Positions 1 to 31,293 of a stretch of DNA of 64,000 nucleotides are shown here, piece by piece. The notes beneath the pieces were generated by a model, which saw only the letters and a program-made list of their open reading frames with translations, ran no database searches and had not been told where the DNA came from. The stretch is from contig JAJTWR010000228.1 of the NCBI GenBank assembly GCA_021613335.1, positions 1,287,001-1,351,000 of the forward strand, in the 5' to 3' direction. Source of the DNA: Whitmania pigra (lineage: Eukaryota > Annelida > Clitellata > Hirudinida > Haemopidae). Within the stretch, counting starts at the first letter, position 1. Every line of letters begins with the position of its first letter. The translations under genes were made by a program, and so were the position numbers.

Positions 1-57
1 GACGACGATGATGATGATGACGATGACGATGACGATGATGATGATGATGACGATGAT
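1..57. repeat. GAT/GAC triplet microsatellite
   Basis: The window opens inside an imperfect GAC/GAT triplet run. The DNA from here to about 590 is AT-rich and I see no coding exon in it, so it is probably intron or upstream DNA of the gene that follows. Confidence 0.85.
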
Positions 58-593
58 TGTGTTATTTTCAAATTTTTATATAAAGATATTTTTATTAATC
101 ACTATTAACAATTATTATTAAAATTAATTTTCCCTGCAATTCTCAAGATTATTAATAATAATAAGCCTTTTAAATTTTACGATGGATCACTAATGGCAGT
201 AAATGTGGTATTTAATATAATTATTTTAAATATTACAGTCATGTATCATAATCATTTCTGTTTTATTAATTGGAAATATTCTAATTATAATTCGTAATAG
301 TTAAAATTATCGTTGTGAACGCTTCTCACCTAGTGATCTTTAAGATAAAACAAACCACAATCATCACCACAATCCAGGTAGGTACTTGTATCTCCACGTG
401 AGATCATTCAGGTACACTACAGGTGCGATGAGGTGTGCTTCTTTTGTCAGATTTTTTGAGCTCATTTATTCAGGTTTTTGTTATTAGGATGAATAACAAT
501 TATTTAAAGAAATAAATAAAAATTACACATTTAATTAAGTCGAAATAGCCATTTAAGATATAATTCATATCATCAGAATGATTGATTCAAAAG

Positions 594-13128
<12,535 letters not shown>

Positions 13129-15647
13129 CTCTGTCCCACTCTCCCCCAAACTTCTCAATGTGGGGGTTTAATCATCTATTGGGGAGGCCAGAATATTCAG
13201 TGTGAACAGCAGGCCATAAATTACGAGCATTACTTACCTCTTTTATTATTTGTAATGTAATTTGATATGTTCACATTCACCCATCAATCCGTCCTTCCGT
13301 CATGGCCGGCAGTCCACTCACGACTTCCATTCACATGCAGTTCATGCAATGTCGTTCATTTCTCATGCATTTTCATGCTTCACAATTCACGTGTGGCCCA
13401 TGGAATTACACTTTGTAATTCAGCAAAAAACGCATTTGTACATGTTACGTAATACCACTTAAATAAACTAGCTGTTGCTATTTGTGAGCTTGTGCAGTCA
13501 TAATTCACATCATAATTCACTTAGGATGCGTTCATGCATCACTTCAGTTGCTTGTTTACGTCCCATCTGCGAGTGTGACCTTGTTCCTAGTAATCTTGAT
13601 GATCCCCACCGGAATGGATGCAATTTGTTTCAAAGTCACGCCAAATCTCGATTCTAACGTCGTAATTCAACCATTTGCAGATCATGCGTCCGGCTCTAAT
13701 TCATAAATGGTTTCATATTCGCCCATTACGAACACCAGCTTTTTTCTTTTTTTAATTAGTTCATGTCAATTAATGTACATGTTAAGTATAATTATTATGG
13801 TTATTATCGTTGTTACTTTAAATTGCAATTCGACATTAATTCGCATTTAATAAGACACCATTTTCTCGTGATTCACTCGCTCGGTATCCTTCGTGTATCC
13901 CCATGTGCCTCTGTAATTATCGATACATTCGATAGGTGGCTTCCACAAACACAAAATCGTCTGCTTATAAGGCTTAAAAAATTAATTCGTATTTTCATTT
14001 ATTTAAGAAAAAGTCTACCTAATTTATTTGTCTAATGTATCGTAATAAGTAAGAAATAAAATTTTACTCGATAATTTTTTCCAAGATCATTTACTACGTA
14101 AGACCTAATGCATGTCTTCATTGGACGTTCTTCATTTAAACATTTAGATTAGATTTTCTTTTTCTTTTTTGAGTACATGAACTCCTGTTGCAATTAATAA
14201 GTCACTTGCAAAATTGCATTATTTTGACGAATATTTTGATACTATTAATTCTTTATTTTTTTCAATGACATGTATCAGTCGAAGTATTTTTTTAGTCAGA
14301 CATGACATTTCAGGAGACTTCCACGATGTCAAATCAAGTAGTTTATGGGAAAATGCTTGAGCTTTAATTTCGTCCCTGACTTAGCACATCTGAAGCCTGA
14401 AGTTTTTGATAAGATCTTTATAACTTTCTATCCTTTTGCTTAAATGTTGGACAATGATTTGTTCCGGAAGGATCTTCCACTATCGAATAATGACATATTT
14501 AATCGTTGCTAGTGATGTTCCATCGCCACTTGTCGTAATGCACGATTTAATTCCTTGTTTAGGAGCATTCGATGTTCTCGTTAACGCAACAATTAGGGTG
14601 CCTCTTGACTTGCATGTTGCTGTTGCCAAAATTTTCTCTAATTATTAGCACTTAAACTGAAATATTTTTTAATGAGCCGCGGTTTTGTCGGAAAATGTTG
14701 ACCATTTCCATTCGTTCGTGTTCATGCACCCCGCACGATGTTGTGATGGCGAAAAGTGGTCCATACAAAATATTTACGTTACATATTTAAGTGTGCATTT
14801 ATGGATCGCTTTAGTTGTAAAATATTTAAACACGTGCTTTATACATGTAATAAAAATTGTTTTAAAATAAGTGTCCTGTTTGAGCATATAATTTAACGTG
14901 TAATTTCTTATATATTCTATAAAACTATAAATCGTCATTTATTTTGAACGCAAGTAACTAGAAATCTATGTAAATCAGCGACGATAAAAAAGGTAAGAGA
15001 TCAAATATAATATCAGAGAGTGGCCTAATCCAAGGTGATATAAACAATTCAGTTTAGCTTAATGAATCTCCCAATTATATTTGGGATGTGGTGCGCCCTA
15101 GAGCTTCTATTTTAAGATTTCTTATTAATATTAATAGCTTGTGCAAAGGTTATGATTGGCTGTAGAACTCTATAAAAGTCTTAGAGACCGGCTAAGCGGC
15201 CTCTCGTTTTTTGGCGGTGTGCGGCCGATTTGATCTCGTTTTTGAACAGATGAGGTTGTGCTGTTAGTAAAAGTATGTTTGTTGTTCTTTGAGGAGATGT
15301 TGGCGAGGGGTTGTTGCTGTTGTTGTTGGAAAATCAAGTTTGGAGAGCTATGGAGTGATGGTTCTGCAGTCACATGTTTTCAGAAAGCATGTTGTCTGTG
15401 CTGATGGAAGTTGTGCAAATGTTTGTGGTAAAATCGGATTTTCCTTCATATCAGCTTTGAATCGCGCTCCTAATAAATCACGCGATTTTGAAGTTCTATA
15501 ATAAACCTTAGTTTGTAATTACAAACCAAGCATTATTAAACTACAACATTTGAAATCATTAATTCATCGTTAAAACATGAGCTCGATGTTCTTTTCATGC
15601 AGATCTGGAGTGAAAAAACAAAATCTGAACTTTGAAATTAATTCAAC
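13129..15647. other. intergenic, no gene seen
   Basis: AT-rich DNA between the four-repeat gene and MTHFR. Only short unsupported frames occur. A TGCAG acceptor-like site at about 15597-15601 could end a 5' untranslated intron of MTHFR, but no upstream exon can be placed. Confidence 0.5.
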
Positions 15648-18600
15648 ATGCCACTGAACCAAGTGTCTTCCAGTCCGGCCAACCTCAACACATGTGGCAG
15701 TAATGGCATTGAGCCTCGCAGGTCGAGTTCTCGTGAAAATTCAATTGACTTCAACGGATGCGAACCCACGAGAATCCCAAGCTCTGAGTACAGATGTCTC
15801 ATCGATAGGATCAGGGACCGAATCGAGAGGAATGTGACATTCTGTTCCTTTGAGTTTTTCCCTCCAAAGACAGTCAGTGGATCTGCCAACCTGATAAAAA
15901 TGTGAGCACATATAGAAATTATTCTAAAAAATTATTTGAGTTAATTTTGTGCATCTGTTCTTCATCTGTATGCACAGGTGTTATTGAAAGACATCTTTTT
16001 TACCATTATAAATTAAATATTAAATGACCCTTTTCTCATAATTCCGCTTGCTTTTCTAGATGCGATCACTTGGCTACTGCCAATCCGCTCTTCTGCGACA
16101 TCACCTGGAAAACAGGTGGCGACAACAGCTCAAATGAACCCACCAGCACCTTGACCATCGCCTCCAGTTTGGTGAGTTATTGCGGCCTCGACACCATGAT
16201 GCACATGACGTGTGTCGGACAGAGTAGGTTGGGAGTCCTCGATGTCCTAGAGAAGGCCAAGGGGCTTGGTATCAAGAACATACTTGCCCTGAGAGGAGGT
16301 GAGAATGCTTGTGATTAATAAGTTGTGATGTTGATGCAGACGGATTCCTGCCATGAGGACAATTGTTGATATGTCGTGCTGACGGTGACACGGCGAAGAT
16401 GAATATTTCAGATCTCCCCCAAAACTGCGACACGTGGACGCCCGTGGAGGATGGATTCAACTACGCAGTTGATCTCGTTCGCTTCATCAGGGAGTCGTAC
16501 GGAAATTACTTTGTCATCTGCGTGGCAGGTTGGTTCGTAAACTGATTGAAAAGTAAAGAAATTGAAAAAAAAATCAACGATTTTAATGAAAACAATTGCA
16601 ACAATAATTACAATTACTACCTACTGCCCAGGTTATCCCACTGGCCACCCAGATGCTCCTTCTTATGAGGATGACCTCAAGCACTTAAAAGAGAAAGTTG
16701 AAGCTGGTGCAGACTTCATCATAACTCAACTGTTCTTTAAGGCGACCACTTTCTTAAAGTTCGTCGAAGATTGTCGCAGTATTGGCATCACCTGTCCCAT
16801 ATTACCTGGCATACTTCCAATACAGGTGAGTTAGCAGGAATATCTGTAATTGCTTGAATTTATATTGTGTAGAAATATTCGATATTGCAAATATTGTTTT
16901 AAATTACTATAAAAGATGCTATTATCTTCTCATAAGGTAACAGAAGACTATTCAAATTTTGCCAAAGTTTGATTTGATAATAATTTTCTTAATATTTTTA
17001 CAATTTTGTTAATACTTTAAGTTATTATTATATCATTATCGTTATTATTACAACAAAGGCCTACCAGTCCCTGGAGAACATATCAAGACTTTCTAAACTT
17101 GAGGTTCCTCAGGACATCTGGGAAAAGATAAGAGCCGTCAAGGACAACGACGAAGCTGTGAGGAAGTTTGGCATTGACCACGGCATTGAGACTTGCAGGG
17201 ATCTGCTGAATAGGTGGTAATTTGTTACTCTCAGTTCTTTTGCTATTCCTTATTATTAAATTAGATTATTATTACTGTTATTATTAAATGAGATTGTCAC
17301 GTTGATATTGTTGTTTGATACTTAAGAAATTAACTGCTTAATCTTTTATATTATTTAATATTTATTTAATATTATTTAAATTACACAGTCAATAAAATTC
17401 CCTTGAAAATCAAATTTCATTAGGAAGATATTGGAATTATTTTTAGTATAACATTGTAAGTACTTAATTCTTATGAAAACATTTGAACAATTTCAACTTT
17501 CTTCCTTCAGTGGCGTAGTACCCGGTCTCCACTTCTACACCCTCAACAGGGAATACGCCACCGTGGAAATCCTCAAGGCCCTCGGGTTTTGGACTGAGTA
17601 CCCCAGAAGGTCGTTGCCCTGGAAAATGTCGGCTCATCACAGCAGGTGTATGGAGACAGTTCGTCCGATATTCTGGAGCACAAGGCCAGAGAGTTACATT
17701 TATCGTACTTCTGGCTGGGAAGAATTTCCCAATGGAAGGTTGGTTCATGGTTACCAGAGATATGTCAATAAGAATTTGTCATTAAGAATTATTCCTGTAG
17801 TAATAATGTTTTGATCGACAACAACAATAATAACTTGTTAAGATCAATGCAATTTTACAACTTTCGTTAGATTATAATTTGTTAACCCTATGAGCTGTTT
17901 ATCGAGACTAACCCGCTAACCTGAATTCTTGAAAACTTTGACCCCATTATGCACTTTACGAACCAGGTGGGGCAATTCTGCCTCTGCCTCCTTCAGGGAC
18001 TTGAATGACTACTACCTCTTCTACCCGAAGCCAAAGTTCTCCAAGAAGCAGCTGCTCAAGATGTGGGGGGAAGAGCTCGAGTCAGAGGAGGACGTGTGGG
18101 AGGTTTTCTCAAACTATCTCTCAGGAGCTCTCAACAAACATGACACCAAGGTTGGTAGAGGTGTAGTGATATAGTAATTGTAATGACCAGATCAAATACT
18201 AATTTAATGAATGAAAGAGTTAGATGAGTGCATTCGAGGTATGGTCATGCATCACCAAGGGGTAATTTTAGTTATGAAACATATTTGCCAAGACAACCAA
18301 TTCATTTTTAATAAACCATCCAACTACAATAACCTGAATAGACAGTCATTGCTGACTTTCATGCTGGTTAACAAACTATTATATATAACTGGCCAATGAT
18401 CATAACTACTCCAGGTTACCTGCATTCCATGGAATGAGGGAGCGCTATCTTCGGAGACGACCCCCCTCATCGAGAGACTTGCTCGGATCAACAGGAGGGG
18501 AGTGCTGACCATAAACTCACAGCCATCAGTCAATGGTACTCCATCTACGCACCCGGTATACGGGTGGGGTAACCCAGGGGGATACGTCTATCAGAAGGTC

Positions 18601-19476
18601 TATATCTTTTTTCCATTTTATGAACATTTTGCAGTCCTACTAATAATAACATATTTTGGCTTCTGTATTACAACACAACGTATCATAGTTGTCCAAATAA
18701 AGAATTCTAAGCTGTCAAAATATTGACATCAATTTACAAGTTAGACATGTCTACAAACAGCTTTATACATAACATGAAATTATGTTAATTAATGCCAGCA
18801 ACTTTCCCAATCCACTCAGGCTTACCTCGAGTTTTTCACTTCTCGGACGAATGCCGAGAAGCTCTTGAACATTTTGAAAGGATATCCGAATGTCAACTAT
18901 CATATTGTCAGCTCAGGGGTGAGCATTTTGTATCAAGGAATTGTAAGTTGGTTAAAGATTTCTATCGGTATTGGTGCTTATAAAGAATTGCAAAATAATA
19001 ATTCTTCATTGTTCACCTAACTGACTGATTGAACAGGAATTCAATGAAACTAATTTCAACCCGCTTCAATCGAGTGCCCTGACTTGGGGTGTCTTCCCGG
19101 ACATGGAGATCGTACAGCCGACAGTGTACGATCCGGTGGCTTTCGAATATTGGAAGGTAAGCACACACTTTTTAATGTCTATCACAATTCTAGTTAATCC
19201 AATTACTTTTAACTTTAATAATGGACGTTAAGATATAACCTAATTAATAGTTCAACGATCGAATTGAATGGATGCTTCTTTATTCAGGACGAAGCCTTCG
19301 GCCTCTGGAAGTCCCAGTGGGCAAGCCTCTACGAGGAGGAGAGTCCGTCGCAGAAAATCATCATCAACATCCACAACGAGTACTGCCTCGTCAACCTGGT
19401 CGACAACGAGTTCATGCAAGAGAACTGCCTCTTCGAGATTGTCGAGAAGATGCTGGACTCTGGAGATCTGAACTAG
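15648..19476 (+). CDS. MTHFR: methylenetetrahydrofolate reductase
   Basis: Cytosolic flavoenzyme that reduces 5,10-methylene-THF to 5-methyl-THF with NADPH, supplying methyl groups for homocysteine remethylation. Eleven coding exons join in phase: 15648-15901, 16060-16298, 16412-16528, 16632-16825, 17059-17213, 17511-17738, 17967-18150, 18415-18597, 18820-18918, 19037-19156 and 19288-19476. They give 653 residues, close to the human 656. The N-terminal catalytic TIM-barrel signatures are clear: [11 protein letters not shown], the YCGL...HMTC block, FNYAVDLV, and [11 protein letters not shown] followed by [10 protein letters not shown]. The fold continues through [11 protein letters not shown]. 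The linker and C-terminal SAM-binding regulatory domain follow ([26 protein letters not shown] [38 protein letters not shown]). A Ser/Arg-rich N-terminal stretch (residues about 6-30) resembles the phosphorylated N-terminus of animal MTHFR. The start is the first ATG before the conserved block. No key segment is missing, so the gene should be functional. Confidence 0.96.
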
Positions 19477-20252
19477 GAGCTGGACGCAGCCCTCCGCCTG
19501 GACCCTCTACCCAGTGCCTTTTGTTATGAATTATTCCTTAAAACATGTTTATTGAGACCAAAATTTCTCAACAGTCTCTCCGTTTTATCTAGACTTAAGG
19601 TTTTCACTTTCTCATGGGATTATTTGTTGTAATGACAGTGCTGTACTTTAAAGTTTACAGAACAGACCGAGCCGTGCCTTATATTACTCATACACAACAT
19701 ATCAGCATTGATCTTTCATGTCATTTGCTTTGTAAAAATTTTTCTTACTGTGGCTTTATTTACAGAGGCATTACCAGCACCCGAGCCTGCATTATTTACA
19801 AGACTTTCTTTGGGGCTCCTGTGCCTTAATCTCATATCGGATTCTTAAAATTTGATCACTTCGTCTATCTCTTGACTGGTGTCTGATGTAATGTTGATGA
19901 TTTTCTGTGTATATGCAATTATGAAGGTTTTAGCTCTTATGAATCTTTTTTTGGTCAATATTACTGAAACTACTTTTTATAATGTTGCTCCTGTGTGGTT
20001 TCTATCATTGATGATTTACCTCATCCTTAGCAAGGTAGCAGAAAACATATATAATAAAAACGAATTTCAAAATTTTAGGATGAATATTTCTTTTGTTTTG
20101 CTAGAATCAAGGTAAATTTGATGCATGTTAAGTTTGTCTTTGCACAACTGAAAGATATGTGGCATTCAGCTCGAATTCAGGTACCAGAAAGCAGCCTCCC
20201 ACAAAGCCTGCTCCCTGTCTTGTTCAGCTGGTCTCTGATATCCCAAACAGGT
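19477..20252. other. intergenic between convergent MTHFR and claudin-like genes
   Basis: Contains the 3' untranslated DNA of two genes facing each other. No conserved reading frame is seen. Confidence 0.5.
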
Positions 20253-21356
20253 CTAGTCAGCTCCAAAGTTTTTCCTGATTTCATTTAGCCTCCACTCGCT
20301 TTGAAGATCTACAACGAGCGCTATTGAGCTGCAGAATGTCAGGGGTATGGTTGTTGCAGCCATGTAGAAGGAATATGACTTCTTTACTCTGGTTATGTTT
20401 TGAAAACTTGCAGAGAAGTGCTTTTCCCAGTAGAACTCGAATACGAGCACTGCTACCAGAGAAGAGACGCCTGAGATATATTGATATTTTAACACGTCTA
20501 AAATTTATGTTTGGAACGTAAGATGAAAATTTGCTAAACATACATGCTAAGAAACCCAGAGTAATGAGAGAGATCATTATGCATAAATCATATTTTAGGA
20601 GCTTCTCTATCGTGTGTCCAACCAACCACGCCAAAGTGAAAATATGTCCAAAGAGAGAAAACACTGAGAACAATCGTACAACGGTATAAAATCCTAAAAG
20701 TCAATTATATTAGTGATCAACCACTCCACAAAAAAAGTTGAAATAATACACATTGTGTAAGAAGAACCGAATAGGTTTGAAAACTTACTTGGCCACTTCA
20801 GTCCTAGGCACCTTCCGTCGTTGCGACAGCACAACCACAGACCAAAATTCCACGTAACATTCTTTTCAGAATCTCCTACTAAAATAGTTTTCGAACTCTC
20901 GACGATGCCCCATGAGTTCGTGAAGAAAGCAACGAAAAACAAAGCAGACGACAAAGCGAGAAGGCCTATAGATGCACAGAGGAACCAAAATCCGAGCTTG
21001 TTTGACTTGTAATGACCGACAAGAGAATACGAATACGTGTATCGTCTACGTAAAATATCAGAATATTTTCTTGTTTCACTGCCGATTAAGAAATTCGTCA
21101 GTGCTTCCCTTATTGGCTTAATCGTCCTTTGAACTGGACTACGCAGTCTCCTAACTGGACTTACATCTTCGAACACCACCTGAGCAGTCCCAGGGGAAAA
21201 GGAGACACTGCCACGAATTTTATGGCCAGGCTTCTTTAAGTTTGACTTGAACGAATTTTTCTTTGATTCTCGCCTAAGAGGAGTCTCGTCTGTGGCTGAG
21301 CTGTCTATTATTTTATTCAGATTTCCTCTCTTTACTGTTGGTTCTTGCGATTTCAT
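20253..21356 (-). CDS. claudin/PMP22-like four-span membrane protein
   Basis: Three exons on the minus strand, 21356-20789, 20693-20544 and 20497-20253, join in phase to give 320 residues. An unusually long basic N-terminal cytoplasmic region (about 120 residues) precedes the first span (FWFLCASIGLLALSSALFFV). The first extracellular loop carries the family signature W-x(n)-G-L-W-x-C-C (NSWGIVESS ... NFGLWLCCRNDGRC). Spans 2 to 4 follow (RLFSVFSLFGHIFTLAWLV, LCIMISLITLGFL, YMAATTIPLTFCSSIALVV). Claudins, PMP22/EMP proteins and related CACNG-type proteins act at cell contacts or as channel partners; which of these this is cannot be told from the sequence. The second intron (20543-20498) would be only 46 nt; it is needed to keep spans 3 and 4 in frame and has GTATGT and TTTTAG ends. 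Confidence 0.7.
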
Positions 21357-21885
21357 TGAACAGAAAAGTTAATTAACAGTTAAACAAATAAGCTGTCTGT
21401 CAAGAGCATTGATAACAAATTATCCAAATTAACTATTATTGCCAGGCGACAAATATTACTAGGTGAACTAGCACCTCAAGTAAAGCATTACTATAAATGT
21501 CTGATCATTCATAAATTATCTCGAGCCCATAGGCTGTTATCTTAGCTAATCAAATCCTTCTTAAGCTCAGAGTTAGGCCAATTAAGTATTACTTTGAAGA
21601 AGTGTCCTGGCTCATAATTTGGAAAAATTGCTGACAAATAATTACAATATTTAGATGTTAAGTTAATTTTATTTATAAATTTAATTAACTTAATTATATC
21701 TCCACGTTGCCAATGACCACAAACTGCAACAGGTGCAGGAATTTTGTGAGACACCGTATAACATATAAATTTAATTTATAATAACTAACTCAGTTTAAAA
21801 TTTGCTAGGTAACCTAAGCATCAGCAGTAAAAGTTTATGCTATTTTGTGTAAATTATTGACTAGTTTTGGGATTCTTTAAATAAT
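21357..21885. promoter_or_regulatory. 529-bp divergent intergenic region
   Basis: The start codons of the claudin-like gene (minus) and LRRC45 (plus) lie only 529 bp apart, so their promoters must lie here. It is AT-rich and I recognise no specific factor sites. Confidence 0.45.
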
Positions 21886-27575
<5,690 letters not shown>

Positions 27576-30500
27576 GCTTCATGAACTTCAGCAGCCACTA
27601 CTGCCAACAAATCAGATGCCAATATGTTTGCATTCCGATTGTATCTTTTTATGGGTCTTAGATTGTAAGTGTCTTGTGTTTATTACATCCTTTACTTGCA
27701 TCAACATTTATAATGTGATATTTATTATAATCGGTAATGTTCGGAATACTTTTATATTTCATTTATTTAATCTGAATGTTTGATCATGCGTGTCGCATTG
27801 AATATCCTGATAAATTGAGAGACCGACTTTGTGAACTCAACAGCGTGTAACAACAATGTGTCCCAAATTGTGAACCTGGAGCAACAAGTCACTCGCTCAG
27901 ACTTTCTTTGTTCTAGGTTTTGTGTGCTTGCATGTGTAGATGTATGTGCGTGTGTCTATGTGTCTGTGTGTGATGATCTATATGTAGTAAGCTGTTTGTA
28001 ATATTAACAAGATTGTTGTTGTTATCGGTGTTGGTGTTGTTACGGTGTTTGTGAGGTCAATTAGGTGTTGAAACAAAGTTAAACAATGCTATTTCAGGAA
28101 TTAGAAATTTATTTTGATGAATTTTAAAAGGAAAATATAAATGTAAGTCATGCCAGGAGTAAATGTCAGGAGAGTGAAACGTTTATTATGGCGATATTAA
28201 TAGTAATAACAGTAACGCAATAACAAGTGGTAATTCTAAGTGATGGTGGTGATAATGATGAAGATGATAATTAACATTAAGTAGTAACATTGGGTAGACA
28301 TCTGATAATGATGAAGATGATAATTAACATTAAGTAATAGCGATCAAGATAGTGAGCGTAAAAAAAACTAAAAATAAATCATCTTCGGCTGCACTTAACA
28401 ACGGCACTACTTTTTGCAGCCCACACAAGAAGATCATAATGACCATCTGGACCATGATCTGATTTTATCGATTCGCCAATAGCGCGATGATGATGATGAT
28501 GATGATGATGTCGACAATTAGACTAAGGTGTCTAATGAATTCTAATGGATCTTTGGCATTCGGTCGTAAATTGAAGTTGTTTTCTTCGAGAAGAATTGTA
28601 AACATTTCAAGGCCTCGAAGCTACAAAGACTCTGAACTATGGAGGCTTCGTAAGCAAGAATAGTTTTGTAAATAGACGAGGTAACTTTCAGAGATGATGA
28701 TCGTATTGGCTAATCGGCTAGCGCTAATTGCTAATTATAACACTGGTTGTAATGTTGACGCCGATGAGAGGCAACATTATGGAAACCAGCAGGATACTAG
28801 CTTCGGAGTGGTTTATGGGTAGACAACTTTTTATCCATTCGCCCCTTTTCGCACAATTTATGGGGACATCTAACTTCAAAATGCAATTATTTTACGAAAG
28901 ACCACACTTTGTGGGGGTCGTTCAGTATCGCCTGACTCAAACGAACAAATCATTGAGCTCACAGACCGAAGATGAAAGTGCTGATGAATAATTCTTACAG
29001 TCTGATTAACGGCTGTACGAGCACCTGATTAATTCTGAGTGCGAGTCAAAGGGACAAGGAAGAATAATAATCCCAATTAGATCACTACAAATTATAGGTC
29101 AAAAGGTCACGAACTTTTTTCTGTGTCGTCAGCACGGGTCAAAGGTTAGGAGGTTTGCAGTACCAGAGTTCTCTTTCTCCAGCAAAAGCAAATATTTGAT
29201 TCGAATTTTATCCACAGCCTGAGCCTTTAATAATAGCAACCAATGAGCGCTTGTGCCGTTGTAAATCATAAAAAGAGGAATTGTTTACAGGTGCGCAGTA
29301 AATACTGATATCATAAGTGGCAACCTCAAGTTATCGTAAGGTGCAGCAATAGCTTGTGTAGAGTCGAACATCTTTAATAAATAATGACTCAGTTTATGAG
29401 TTGTTTGATCGTTTGTAATCTGGAGAAGTTCTTAGATCACTGAAAAGTTTTATAAATATCATTAAATGTCAGAATAGGTTTTTCTGATTTTAGAGTTATA
29501 TCCCTTCAAACAACTGAAGCAAAACGAAACATCTCGACATTAAGAAAAGGCAGCCAAAGACCATTGCGTTCAAAATCGACAGCAAAAGTCAATTTGTAAC
29601 GCGTTCGCGAACTTCACGCTAACCATGACATTAACGAACAAATGTCTGCTATTTTGTAATCAGTAGAACTGAGTGTCGTAACGCAATTTGTCGTTATTCT
29701 CGTAATAATGGAAATGTTAAACGACAGTAAATCATTCATGCATTCGCGTCATGCGTTGCAGCATTCACGAGATTCTAGCATTTGCATTGCGTGTTTTAGA
29801 AAATTGTAGAAAAAAAAACTCAAAGCAAATAATTCAATGCGTGTCAGATTATTATTATTTCCTTTCAATGTTTGATTAAAGATTCAAATTGAACTGAATG
29901 CTTGAGTCTATATTTCCAGAAAAAGCACTGTATTTTCATCTCAGTCCAATCTCATTATGCGTCAGAAGTTAAACAACACTTCCTTCTGGAAAATCCCACG
30001 GGAATTCTATCTCAGCGATATCACATTTCAGGTGCCCTGGCATTTCTTAAGCGCGAAGCGAGATGTGGCAGAGGGATGAAATTGACCTAATTTAAAAAAT
30101 GATCTCGATTTACGACCGAACTGGAACAATAAACAAAAAGCTTTCCGCCCACATGAACTGACCCGACCGAAGTTATTCTGGACCAATACCGCCATTATTA
30201 GATTCATAAGTTGGTTGTTTAATATTCTTCCTCACTTCTCCATGGGAATGAATTATCAAAGAGGTTGAAAGGCTTTTAATGGTTTCAAGGAGGTAACTCG
30301 CTTCCTTAAATCTGTTCACGACATTCTTGACCTCTGGACAACCCAACACAATCATCGTTGGCAGTTCGTAATCATAATAACCATCACCACTTTTTAAGTC
30401 CATAAAATTACTTTTATTTAGAATCTGTTGACAGGATCATCTGCAATTAAATAAGCAGTCGTGTTGCATTAATCAAGTAGGTTGATTAAAGATAAATAAT

Positions 30501-31293
30501 TAACTTTTATTAGCATTTCAATGTCATCACGTAATGATAACAACTTCAATTCACAACTTCACAAAACATGTCTGGTGTCTGAGACCAGATTGGTCTTTAG
30601 CTCTAACTTCAAACTTCAGCCTCAAATTCAGAACAAAGTGACGCAAGTTCTAAAGTCGTATAAACAGCAGAATGAAGTGAATTGAACATTCAACATGTCA
30701 CGAATGAGCGCTTTCATGAGTTATTTTTGTGGAAATGTCAACACGTTCAGCAGATAATCGAGGTTCATCTTAAAAGGTAGATATGAACGAACATATTCAA
30801 AACGGGAAAACTTCGTGAAAATGAAAGTCTTGCGGCAGGAATAACAGACCACAAATTCGATCCCAGAGTCTACCAGTCTATCAAAATAACATCATAAATA
30901 GCCCCCTTTCTCTAAGTTTAATATACATTGTATATCAAAACTAATATGAAACAATCAGTTCGCCTCCTGCCTGCACCTTGCAAAAAGCACGTTATTTGGC
31001 AGTCATCAGCAGAGCATTTGAAATTAAAACATCCTTGAACCTTTGCATCACGAATCCTAGGTCCAGAGTAGAGTGTCGAGGCACGAGAACAAAACGAAGA
31101 GACCGTTCTCGGCAAATGTCGAAGCACCAAAACAACTAGATCGAACACTCAGAAAAACTTTTAAAATCTACCGACCGCACAGAATCGAGAAAAAACCGAC
31201 GGGATGCGACGACTCGTCCAGAAAGGAAAGAAAAACCTCCGTCCGTATAATTCATGGTCGTGCACCATTCCATTCACGTCTTCGAAAGTTCTC
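27576..31293. other. 3.7-kb intergenic stretch, no gene seen
   Basis: AT-rich DNA between LRRC45 and the elongase gene. The longest frames (28728-28991 plus, 30173-30403 minus, 30918-31148 minus) lack recognisable motifs or splice context. It includes TG-rich DNA around 27930-27980, the tandem duplication at 28251 and a GAT run at 28485-28510. Confidence 0.5.
28251..28336. repeat. 52-bp tandem duplication (1.6 copies)
   Basis: A block starting GATAATGATGAAGATGATAA at 28251 recurs at 28303, with about 33 bp of the second copy retained. Confidence 0.85.

Noticed and set aside
28728..28991. 87-residue plus-strand frame
   Set aside because: No motif, splice context or upstream exon; likely chance.
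30173..30403. 76-residue minus-strand frame
   Set aside because: Composition is protein-like but no family, splice sites or neighbours support it.
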